Made by a program: the position numbers and the translations under genes. Below, one piece after another: positions 14,739-22,507 of a DNA stretch of 25,171 bases. Origin of the DNA: an uncultured Lachnospiraceae bacterium (GTDB lineage Bacteria; Bacillota_A; Clostridia; Lachnospirales; Lachnospiraceae); assembly GCA_910585855.1 (NCBI GenBank), contig CAJUGZ010000026.1, positions 1 through 25,171 of the forward strand, given 5' to 3'. Each line of letters starts with the position of its first letter. The stretch's first letter is position 1. Below the pieces are notes generated by a model that saw nothing but the letters and a program-made list of their open reading frames with translations, was not told the origin of the DNA and searched no databases.

Positions 14739-15672
14739 TGTCTGATTGCACAAGAAGCAGGAAATTATTATGAAAATACTTATAATGAATTTGGACAGTT
14801 GATTCGGGTAAAAGAACAAAGAGGAGCGATACGAAGTACGATACTTACCTATCAAAAACAGGAGAATGGTTCGAAGATTACAAGTGATACAGAAAATCGT
14901 CGTTTGTATTCCGAATTGGATACCATTACCACACCGGGAGGAAGAGTACTGCACTTTGCCTATCAAAATGGAAGATTGGTTCGATTATGGGATGAGTTTG
15001 GAAGAGAAGTGTGTTATGAGTATCAGGAGAATCGGTTATCTTGTGTGCATTATCCCGATGGTGGGATGCAGACGTATTCTTATGATGAAAATGGGTATCT
15101 AGTTTCAATGGATGGAGAGAATGGCGTTTCATTTATTCAAAATACATATGATAGCAAAGGACGTGTTATCGTTCAAAGTTATCCAGATGGAGAAAACGTA
15201 CAGATTCAATATGAATTAGAAAAAAAGAAAACGACACTTACTTTTTGAGGTACCAATCGAACCGAACAGTATGAGTATAATGCACAAGATTTGGTGACAC
15301 ATGCAATTTATGGAGAGGGACGGGAAGAATGTTATGTCTATGATTTGTGGGATAATCGAATCGAAGAAACGGATCGAAATGGAAATCAAACACGATGGAA
15401 GTATGATACCTATGGAAAGGTTTTAGAGAAAGAATCTCCAGTAGGACTAAAGACAATTTATACTTATAATGCGGATCATTTGGTGATAAGAGAGGAGGAT
15501 AATGAGGGAGGGATAACGTGTTATCAATATGATGAGGCTGGAAATTGTATCGAAGAGAAGGTTCTGATTACAGAAGGAGAATGGCAAACAACACAGTTTA
15601 CTTATGATTTATATGGAAGAATTCAAAGGATGCAAGATGCAAGAGGAAATCGCTCCTATTATGAATATGAGA
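14739..15672 (+). pseudogene. RHS/YD-repeat protein, internal fragment with nonsense codon
   Basis: A continuous frame of about 310 codons carries classic YD repeats: TYNEFGQLIRV, WDEFGREVCYEYQENRL, YDENGYLVSMDG, YDSKGRVIVQSYPDG, YDLWDNRIEETDRNGN, YDTYGKVLEKESPVG, YQYDEAGNCIEE, YDLYGRIQRMQDARGN. An in-frame TGA at 15246-15248 splits it. The same frame continues at once, so a single substitution (for example from CGA or GGA) is enough to explain it. The 5' end runs into the spike fragment and the 3' end is cut at YYEYEN, where another gene fragment begins in a different frame. RHS repeats form a shell that encloses and delivers the C-terminal toxin. Core and toxin are missing here. Confidence 0.85.
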
Positions 15673-16006
15673 ACACCCATCATCATGCCCCCCTCTATTT
15701 ATTTATGACGTTGTTAAAAAAGTACAAGATGCTAGTCATGATCCAAGATATTTAACAAAGGATGAAAAAATATTAGCTAATCAGGTTTTAAATGATATAT
15801 ATGATTATTATTTCTTGGGAAGTCAAGATGCATATAATAGATTGAAAGATGGAAAGCGAAATTGGCACGAATTAAAAAGAAATTATAAAGGGTGGGATTC
15901 CATATATATTAATCCAGATGAAGAAGATGATCTTGAGAATATAGTTAGGATAATTTTTAAAGTTGTTGAAGATGGAATAGAATGGAATATTAAGATTTTT
16001 CATTAA
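15671..16006 (+). pseudogene. N-terminally truncated orphan joined to the RHS fragment
   Basis: A frame open from just after TGA 15668-15670 to TAA at 16004-16006 reads PPLFIYDVVKKVQDASHDPRY shown here in part, then LTKDEKILANQVLNDIYDYYF and NYKGWDSIYINPDEEDDLEN. No start codon with a ribosome site lies upstream; the first ATG/TTG candidates are internal. It abuts the RHS repeats directly, so a deletion probably joined the inside of an RHS gene to the inside of a downstream toxin or immunity gene. Family not recognised. Confidence 0.5.
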
Positions 16007-16038
16007 CAATATTTGTACGAATTTATTCTTCATGGAAG

Positions 16039-16070
16039 GCAGGAAAAGGGTGTAGTTGCTCTTTTTCTGC
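16039..16070. repeat. 12-bp stem-loop
   Basis: GCAGGAAAAGGG (16039-16050) pairs with CTCTTTTTCTGC (16059-16070) with an 8-nt loop and two or three G-T pairs. No T run follows on either strand, so it is not a clear intrinsic terminator. It lies between the truncated orphan and the next gene. Confidence 0.45.
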
Positions 16071-16147
16071 TGGAATAGAATGATCCAAGAATTTTGAAAA
16101 AACAGGTGATATTTGGTATTACTTAAAAGTTTTGAAAGGAACAGAAA

Positions 16148-17116
16148 ATGGATAATGTGTGTTTATTAAAAGAAGTGAATGAAGAAATAATAGGACAATT
16201 TTTTCAGAACGGTTTCAAGTATAGTAAAAGTATTTTTCTCCTTTTTTTAAAAGGAATAAAGGAAGAGTATAATTTAAGTATTTTATTGGATGATACTATA
16301 TTAGAAAAGTCAATTTTTTTATTAGATGCTATAGAGAAAAAAGAAGAAAAAGCGGAAGTTATCAATAGTATCCTTAATATAATGTATGATGTGGAATATG
16401 ACTATATTGGGAAGAAAGATTACATTGATCTTCTTTTAAAGTCTTATTTAGAAGAGATGGATAAAGGATATTATAATAGAAAAAATATAAAAGAAACTAT
16501 GTTTTTGTTTTTAGAATTAGGAATAGAAAAGCAGAATCTAATCGAGGAAATGATAAAGCGGTATGACAAAGAAAAATGTATCAAGATATTTTCTATGATA
16601 GGGTTGGAAGTTGATAAACAGAATAGTTTAAGATATTCGGATATTGTGTATTTACTAGAGAGAAGGAAGAAATTATCGAAGCGATTTCGTTTAATTTTTC
16701 ATTTTTATTTAATGACAGAAAAGGATTATGTAAAAAATATAGAAATAGCAGGAATTTATTTTAAACTTTATCATAATCATATGTTGACTTGTGCAGATTG
16801 GGGAATTTCTAGTAGGAATAGATATATTTGTTATATAGAGGAAGGAATTATTTCTGAAAAGGAGGAAGCCATATTTACAAAAATTGGAGATTTCTATTAT
16901 AATTGTATGGAAAAAAAATCAAATTTAGGACAGAAAGAAATGTTAGATTTGGAAAAACAAGAAGAATCAGGGGAAGAGTTAGAAGAAGTGTTTGAAGAAT
17001 TGAAAATTGTATCTTCTAAGTTTTCCATTCAATTAAAAACAAAACAAGTACAAGATTTGTTACAACAGTTTTTTCATGGAAAATCTTTATTTGAAGTAGC
17101 ATTTCATTTGCCTTAA
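16148..17116 (+). CDS. helical protein of unknown function, tandem paralog 1
   Basis: A 322-residue, strongly helical, soluble protein (MDNVCLLKEVNEEIIG...; LFLELGIEKQNLIEEMIKRYD; a KxSKRFRLIFHFYLMT segment; a C-terminal VQDLLQQFFHGKSLFEVAFHLP). It has no signal peptide. GAAAGGA (16134-16140) lies 7 nt before ATG. The family is not recognised. The next gene is a full-length relative with the same order of blocks. HEAT- or TPR-like helical repeats are possible. The context (array of duplicated genes amid RHS fragments) suggests an immunity-type role, but nothing in the sequence proves it. Confidence 0.68.
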   Translation: MDNVCLLKEVNEEIIGQFFQNGFKYSKSIFLLFLKGIKEEYNLSILLDDTILEKSIFLLDAIEKKEEKAEVINSILNIMYDVEYDYIGKKDYIDLLLKSYLEEMDKGYYNRKNIKETMFLFLELGIEKQNLIEEMIKRYDKEKCIKIFSMIGLEVDKQNSLRYSDIVYLLERRKKLSKRFRLIFHFYLMTEKDYVKNIEIAGIYFKLYHNHMLTCADWGISSRNRYICYIEEGIISEKEEAIFTKIGDFYYNCMEKKSNLGQKEMLDLEKQEESGEELEEVFEELKIVSSKFSIQLKTKQVQDLLQQFFHGKSLFEVAFHLP

Positions 17117-17169
17117 TAGATACAATTTGAAAAAAGTAAAAAAATAATTGTTAGAAGGAGAAATGAAAA

Positions 17170-18126
17170 ATGGATTTTAGTATTCAATTTGATGAAGTGA
17201 ATCGATTGATAAGAAACAAATTATTTACTTCTGCTCGTTTAGATATTAATATGGATTTATTTTTCATTCTTTTACGTGGGATAAAAGAAAGAAAGGAATT
17301 AGCTTTATTATTTAATGAAGAGATTTTGGAAAAATTGATTTTTGTATTAGAGAAAATAGAAAATAATTATAGAAAGGCAGTTATAATAAATAGTATTCTT
17401 TTTATTATGGATACTATGAAATATGATTATAAAAAGAATAGGAATTATATGACAAATCTTTTTCAATCTTACTTAACTATAATAGAAGAAAGAGGATGGA
17501 AAGAGATAAAAGATACATTACATTTATTTTTTATGTTGGGAATAGATAAGAGTACTTTTATTCAAGAAATGTGTCGGCGTTATGATGAGAAAAAATGTGT
17601 GAAATTTCTTTTAAAGCTGGGAATTGATTTCCGTGAAAAAGAGAGAAAAGAATTTTCCTATCTTTCATTTTTATACGAACAAAATAAGAGAATGTTGACT
17701 CGATTTGATGTCGTTTTTCATTTTTATTTATTGACTGATCCAGATTATATGGAAAATATAGATATAGCTGGAGAATATTTGGAGTTTTATGGTAATAAGA
17801 AAGAAATTTTTACTAATTGGAAATTTTCTAGTCAAGGATGGGACAACAGGTATGTAAGAGATGGGATTATATCAAAGGAAGAAGAAGCGATATTTATTGA
17901 AATTGGGGATCTTTATAATGAATGTAAAGATAATAAAAGTAAATTTGATTTCGAGAAGAAACAAAAAGGAGAAAATGACCATTTTGAAGAAATATCGGTT
18001 TCCTTTATTTCTCGATTAAGAACGCCTAAAGTACAAAATTTATTGGAGCGATTTTTTCATAAAAAAACGATATTTGAAATAGCATGCTGCTTACCTGTTG
18101 ATAATTTTGAGATAAATAATAAATAA
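17170..18126 (+). CDS. helical protein of unknown function, tandem paralog 2
   Basis: A 318-residue relative of the preceding gene, 53 nt downstream, sharing FFMLGIDKSTFIQEMCRRYDE-like, RFDVVFHFYLLTDPDYMENIDIAG-like (shown in part) and VQNLLERFFHKKTIFEIACCLP blocks. The AGGAG site (17157-17161) is 8 nt before ATG 17170. A short ATG at 17164 is out of frame and stops after five codons. The charged linker near residues 255-275 varies most between the two, while the C-terminal helix is well kept. Soluble; function unknown. Confidence 0.68.
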   Translation: MDFSIQFDEVNRLIRNKLFTSARLDINMDLFFILLRGIKERKELALLFNEEILEKLIFVLEKIENNYRKAVIINSILFIMDTMKYDYKKNRNYMTNLFQSYLTIIEERGWKEIKDTLHLFFMLGIDKSTFIQEMCRRYDEKKCVKFLLKLGIDFREKERKEFSYLSFLYEQNKRMLTRFDVVFHFYLLTDPDYMENIDIAGEYLEFYGNKKEIFTNWKFSSQGWDNRYVRDGIISKEEEAIFIEIGDLYNECKDNKSKFDFEKKQKGENDHFEEISVSFISRLRTPKVQNLLERFFHKKTIFEIACCLPVDNFEINNK

Positions 18127-18150
18127 GTATTTTTTTATTAGGAGAAAAAT

Positions 18151-18746
18151 ATGAATATAGTAAATATAATCGAAGACAAAATATTAGGATGTATGGTTTG
18201 TCTTGCAAATGAAACATGGCAGCCAGTAAAATGGGCAAAATATTTGAATTATCTATTGTTTAAAAAAAGAAGCAGAATTTGTTTTGGATTTGATCTTTAT
18301 TTTTTAACGTAAATTTTGATGTAATTGGATGGGACATGGAGGAAGAAGAGATAGAGGAAAAGAAGAAAAGGACGTGTTTGGTTTATCAAGAATTTTTAAA
18401 ACATGGAGATATAGTAGAAAAGATATTGTGGAAAGAATTTTTAGATGGAATAGATTGGGAAGAGGAGTTAGGATGGAATGAAAAAGAACAAGAAACCTAT
18501 AGGAGAAAATATAAAACAAAAGAAGTTTTATTTCAGGACGTAACTGTAATAGAAGTTCGAATTTATTTCGATCATTATGCAGTGGTGATTTCTTTACCTT
18601 TTATAGAAGAAAATCTTGTTATTGTGGTAAACAATATATTTGAAAAAGAGGAGCAATATAGTTTTCTTATTGCAGAAGAAGAATCAGAACCTATTGAAAT
18701 GGATTATAGAACGAAAGAATATTTTTTATTGACAAGTAAAGAATGA
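18151..18746 (+). pseudogene. DUF6985-like immunity protein, single-domain, frameshifted
   Basis: ATG 18151 follows AGGAGA (18140-18145) and starts MNIVNIIEDKILG, matching the start of the second domain of the gene at 19503 (EDEMFGKLICFAEE). The frame runs to FDLYF and then shifts. Adding one T to the T6 run at 18300-18305 joins it to NVNFDVIGWDMEEEE and the long frame to 18746. The rest matches the paralog: VYQEFLKHGDIVEKILWKE, ETYRRKYKTKEVLFQDVTVIEVRI and ending EPIEMDY. The layout (Trp/Phe strand, helix xYxxFL, a pair of strands, acidic end) recalls DUF6985/DUF2262 immunity-like proteins. A shortened product from ATG 18336 is possible. Confidence 0.62.
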
Positions 18747-18925
18747 TTTATATTATGAGTTGGAGAATTACATTAAGAAAGCTGCAAGTGAAATATAAGG
18801 AATGGAATAAATAACTTTGAGATAGGTTAAGAAAGAGAAGAAGATAATCTTTCATATGCATACTTTAGATAGTTTTAGCGGGACAGACATCGAATCTAAC
18901 GGCTTTAGACGGTAGTGATTCCATT

Positions 18926-19616
18926 TTTAGAAGGGAGAAAATAAAATGTGTATGATGATAAACGCAAGTGAGGTAGATTATGTGGCACATCATTTTGATG
19001 AAGAGTCGTTTGAAAGATTTGAAGAGATCTATGAGTTGGCAAGTGAAGGAAAAGTGTGTTTTTTATTAGAGGATATTACCGAGTTGTGTAAAATTTTTGC
19101 AAAAGAGTTTGAGGCATTGAAACCACATCAATATGTAAAAATAAGGAGAATGACCTACTGGACGATTAATAGATATGGATTAGAAATTGGATTTCAGAAA
19201 TTATTGGATGGTCTTTTTTATATTATAGATTATAATGAAACAGAAACCGAAGGTTAGTTAAATATGTTATTGAGTAGTTATAATGAAGAGGCACTTTGTA
19301 TTTTTTCAAAAAAATTGTTAGGATATGATTTAGAGTTTCAGAAAAAAATTTGTCAATTATTAAGAGGATTGGAAACAGGCTTAGAAGGAGTGGGATACAA
19401 GGCAAAATGGATATTGAAAGATAGTGATAAATAAGATTAAAGTTAGGAATAAGGAAGTTTGGTTCAATGGATGAAGAGGGATAAGAACAGGAGGGAGAAT
19501 AAGTGATCAAAACTTGCAAAAAAGTAAACGATTTTATTTTAGGAGAACTGGTATCTCTTACAGAAGAAGGATGGAAGCAAAATGGCTGGGGGAAATACAT
19601 AACGGATACAATATGG
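18926..19616 (+). repeat. segmental duplication, copy 2
   Basis: Direct repeat of 10548-11246, near identical by eye across the ribosome site, the whole first gene, the spacer with AACAGGAGGGAGAATA, and the first 35-40 codons of the second gene. Here the first gene carries a nonsense codon and the second is intact. Recombination between the copies would delete the pentapeptide array, the RHS fragment and the helical pair between them. Confidence 0.85.
18946..19434 (+). pseudogene. 162-codon immunity-like gene, second copy with nonsense codon
   Basis: Same length (163 codons with stop) and nearly the same sequence as the intact gene at 10568. A TAT codon (in GGCTATTTA of the intact copy) is TAG here (GGTTAGTTA), at 19255-19257. 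The frame after it is open and collinear up to TAA 19432-19434, so only this one substitution inactivates it. The truncated product would be 103 residues. The ribosome site AGAAGGGAG is intact, and the following gene is unaffected. Confidence 0.82.
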
Positions 19617-20579
19617 AATCAAGAAGAAAAAATATTTGTTCTCTTTGATTTATATGGCTATCCAGTAGATTTTGTACAACAGATGGATGAAAAAATAAAA
19701 AAACGAAAAGAAGAATTAGCGAAGGTTTATCAAGAGTTTTTAAAAGAGGGAAATAAAATAAAAGAAGAATTATTTGAAGAATTTTTAAATGGATATTTTT
19801 TTGAAGAATTAATAGAGAAAGAAACATTAGAAACTTATCGAAAACGATATGCTACAAAAGAAAGTTTATTTCAAGAAGCGAAGATTGTGGAAGTCAGAAT
19901 TCATCAAAGTGGTTATAGTGTAATCGTTTTGTTACCTTCGGAAAAGAATGAAATAACAGTTGTAAATTGGAATATTTTTGATTTAAAAGAAAGGAATTGT
20001 TTTTTCATTTGGAGAGAACCGAGATGGTTAAATGAAGTGGAAGATGAAATGTTTGGAAAATTAATTTGTTTTGCAGAGGAATGTATCATACCATGGTATT
20101 GGGGAACTTATTTGAATTATGAATTATTTGGAAGAGAAGAAGTAATTCCAATTAAGTTTGATCTAGACTTTTGCAATATGAATTTGGTTTCTTATTTGGA
20201 TGAAGAGGAAACAAGAGAAGAAAAACAAGAATTGTGGAATGTTTATCAAGAATTTAAAAAAAGTGCTGAAATAATAGAAGATGTGTTATTTGAAGAGCTT
20301 TTTGAAGGAAACTATTTAGTAGAGTTAGGATTGGAAGAGAAAGAGTTAGAGTATTATAGAAGAAAGTATCAGAAAAGGGAAGATTTGTTTTCTGATATTA
20401 GAGTGGTAGAAGTTCGAATTCATTTATATGATTGTGAAGTTATTATTTCTGTACCATGGGAAGAAGGAGATGTAGCAATTGTAATTGCTGAGATTTGTGA
20501 TAAAGAAAAGAGAAGTGGAGCACTTATTGCAGAAATAGAAGCTGAACCAGTATTAATGGAATATGAATTTGAATTATAA
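19503..20579 (+). CDS. two-domain DUF6985-like immunity protein
   Basis: A 358-residue soluble protein with GTG start, 5 nt after AGGAGGGAG. It holds two copies of one domain (about residues 1-170 and 180-358). Each copy shows an N-terminal ILGELVSL or FGKLICFAEE strand-helix, then VYQEFLKEGNKIKEELFEEFL or VYQEFKKSAEIIEDVLFEEL (in part), a Y-R-K-R/K-Y motif, and a VVEVRIHxxxxxVI strand. A Trp/acidic C-terminal end follows. The single-domain relative upstream (18151) and the fragment at 11132 show that the family is spreading here. The resemblance to DUF6985/DUF2262-type immunity proteins is by layout and from memory, so moderate. The first domain is the copy carried in the segmental duplication. 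Confidence 0.7.
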   Translation: MIKTCKKVNDFILGELVSLTEEGWKQNGWGKYITDTIWNQEEKIFVLFDLYGYPVDFVQQMDEKIKKRKEELAKVYQEFLKEGNKIKEELFEEFLNGYFFEELIEKETLETYRKRYATKESLFQEAKIVEVRIHQSGYSVIVLLPSEKNEITVVNWNIFDLKERNCFFIWREPRWLNEVEDEMFGKLICFAEECIIPWYWGTYLNYELFGREEVIPIKFDLDFCNMNLVSYLDEEETREEKQELWNVYQEFKKSAEIIEDVLFEELFEGNYLVELGLEEKELEYYRRKYQKREDLFSDIRVVEVRIHLYDCEVIISVPWEEGDVAIVIAEICDKEKRSGALIAEIEAEPVLMEYEFEL

Positions 20580-20754
20580 AAATGATAGAAAATTTAAGGG
20601 ATTTCAACAGTTGTGTATAAAGGAAGATAGGTAAAAGAGCAAGGTTATTTTTGAAAAAGATGGAAAGAGATATGATAAAAGGATGGATATAAGTAAGAAG
20701 AGAATTTGAAGTGAAAATAATAGAGAAAATAAAAAATAGAAAAGGGGTATTTAA

Positions 20755-21889
20755 ATGTATAATGTTGGTATGTTTCGTAAATTGAAACAAATTTATGGAG
20801 GAACATTTTATACAGAAGGAACAGAAGAAAGAGTGATGCAGTTAGAAAAAGAATTACAGATTACTTTACCAGAAGATTATAAGTTTTTTTTAAGAACGCT
20901 AGGGGAGGGGGGTTTATCAATGGTATGCCTTATATTTATGGTATCAATGATAAGGAAAAGGAAGGAACTTTGAAAGAAACCGAAAGCGCAAGGAGATTAT
21001 ATGGTATCGATTTTCATTATGTGGTAATTCAGAAAAGAATAGAGGAAGAAACATGGATTTGTCTGGAAACAAAAGAGGAAAATTATGAACATTGTAATGT
21101 AGTAGAATGGAGTTTGAAAAGAAAGACTGCGATTGGAATCGCAAAATCATTTGATGCGTATTTTAATCACCTAATGAAAGAGGAAGTTCAGAGAATCGGT
21201 CGATCCTTTGAGCGAAATCCGAAAGAAAAATTAGAAGAGAATCTTCTTTTTATTGGAAATGAAATGGGACTTCATCGAATATGGAATGGGGAAGTAAAAA
21301 GTCTGCCAAGAGGAGTGGGCTATAAACGAGGATGGATGGTAGTACGGGATGCACATATTACATTAGAAGAAGTGGTAGAGAAATTTAATTATTATTCTAA
21401 AAAAGTGACAGAATATGAAAATGGAAAGGAACAAGTGTTTTCGGATCAGAAGTGTATTGGAATATATAATATGGGACAAGGAGAGATTTATATTTCAGGA
21501 AATCTAGTTACTTCTTTTTTTATTATGAAGAAGAATTAGAAAAATTTTCAGAGGGGTTTGAAAAAGTAATTGTGTTTTTCACACATAGAGTATCAGAAAC
21601 ACATGGATTTACTGTTGTAGAAAATGGGAAAATTCGGAGATTTTATTTTTATGAGGAAAGTAATTTTTTTCCAGTTCGCTGTATAGGAGAACCTTTAGAA
21701 GAAGAAAAAAAGTTGGGATTGAAACTGGTAGATAGAGAGAATGAACTGAAAATAGATTGGACCGATGCAGATGGAAGTATAGTGAAAGAAGATAATATTA
21801 TAGAGTTAGCGATGGAATTAACAGGAAGAGAAACGGAATTTTGTTATGAGAAAATAGTAGTATTGAAATTAGGATTGTTAAAAGAATAA
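20755..21889 (+). pseudogene. SUKH (SMI1/KNR4) immunity protein fused to a second domain, two frameshifts
   Basis: Read as one gene: start MYNVGMFRKLKQIYGG (AAAGGGG 7 nt upstream), the SUKH signature VMQLEKELQITLPEDYKFFL..LGEGG, then FINGMPYIYGINDKEK. A second region follows (GLHRIWNGEVKSLPRG..YKRGWMVVRDA, FTHRVSETHGFTVVENGKIRRF, GEPLEEEKKLGL). The frame changes within a G6 run (20907-20912; one extra G restores it) and within a T7 run (21515-21521; one extra T restores it). The restored protein would be about 378 residues. SUKH proteins are common immunity proteins that bind diverse toxins. The second region resembles a domain seen in other immunity-like proteins. Open pieces 20755-20973, 20925-21539 and 21572-21889 are parts of this one gene. 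Confidence 0.8.
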
Positions 21890-21892
21890 AGG

Positions 21893-22003
21893 ATGTTAAT
21901 ACAGAGCATAGCTTAGATATGGTTGGTGGAGGGTTAGTGTTAGTTTGTGCCAAGCAAGAGGTGATGGATAAAGTAGATTCTATTGTACAAAAGATGGATT
22001 AGT
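21893..22003 (+). pseudogene. short gene scrap, unrecognised
   Basis: An open stretch reads NTEHSLDMVGGGLVLVCA, then KQEVMDKVDSIVQKMD, and stops at TAG 22001-22003. It has no start codon with a ribosome site. The amphipathic helix at the end looks like the C-terminus of a real protein. Family unknown. Confidence 0.35.
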
Positions 22004-22068
22004 TACTGACAAAAGGAAAGTATGATAGAGTATGAAAGACCGCATTTTCTGTTCCAAAAGAACAATGA

Positions 22069-22347
22069 ACGATTGATATATATATTTTTGTAATCGTTGC
22101 CCTTAATAATCGAGGAGAATTTCAAGAAGTGAAACAGGCATTAGAAGAAGCGAAGCCGCTTTGTGATACTGCAGATGTTTTTTCTGAGTGGTATTATTTA
22201 CATGGATATCTTTATTATAAGCAAGAACAAGTACCACTGGCAGATTGGTATTTTCGTTGTTCACAGCTTCACTCCACACAAGAAGAAATTAGAAAGAAGA
22301 AGGAAGGGTTTTATATGATTAGTATACAGAATAGAGAAGAGGGATAG
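22069..22347 (+). pseudogene. TPR protein fragment, N-terminally truncated
   Basis: The frame reads VIVALNNRGEFQEVKQALEE, then AKPLCDTADVFSEWYYLHGY and VPLADWYFRCSQLHS. This shows two TPR-type helix pairs with the ALNNRG..E.A...LEEA and W.Y..GY..Y.......A..YF..... pattern of immunity-associated TPR proteins. No start codon lies near a ribosome site; the open frame begins after a stop at 22066-22068. GTG 22129 is internal. It ends at TAG 22345-22347. It is probably the tail of a lost gene. Confidence 0.5.
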
Positions 22348-22507
22348 AAACAAAGCAGGAAAAAGAAAATGGATTTATGTGCACACCAATGCAGAGGAAA
22401 TATATTATGGAAGTAGCGCATCGGTGGCACACGAGTTGTTTGAAAGTTTAATGCATGAAATTCCATTTTATTGGTATAGAAAGTATGTTATTTTGTCAAC
22501 CAAGGTA
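22348..22507. other. scrap region beside the Rpn gene, with a relic of a second Rpn copy
   Basis: A plus-strand frame reads RKWIYVHTNAEEIYYGSSAS, VAHELFESLMHEIPF without a start, function unknown. From about 22455 to 22485 the DNA (GAAATTCCATTTTATTGG...) is nearly the same as 22931-22961 inside the Rpn gene (GAAATTCCATTTTGTCGG...). On the minus strand this gives T(N)KMEFH, as in the Rpn protein's TDKMEFHVLEL. It suggests a degraded piece of another Rpn gene. Confidence 0.35.

Noticed and set aside
14465..14773. A 102-residue gene
   Set aside because: Homology to VgrG-like spikes moves between frames within it, so the single-frame product is not real.
14471..15456. Several minus-strand frames over the spike/RHS region
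   Set aside because: They are antisense shadows of clear YD-repeat coding.
16039..16070. Intrinsic terminator
   Set aside because: The stem is good but no T run follows on either strand, so it is listed only as a stem-loop.
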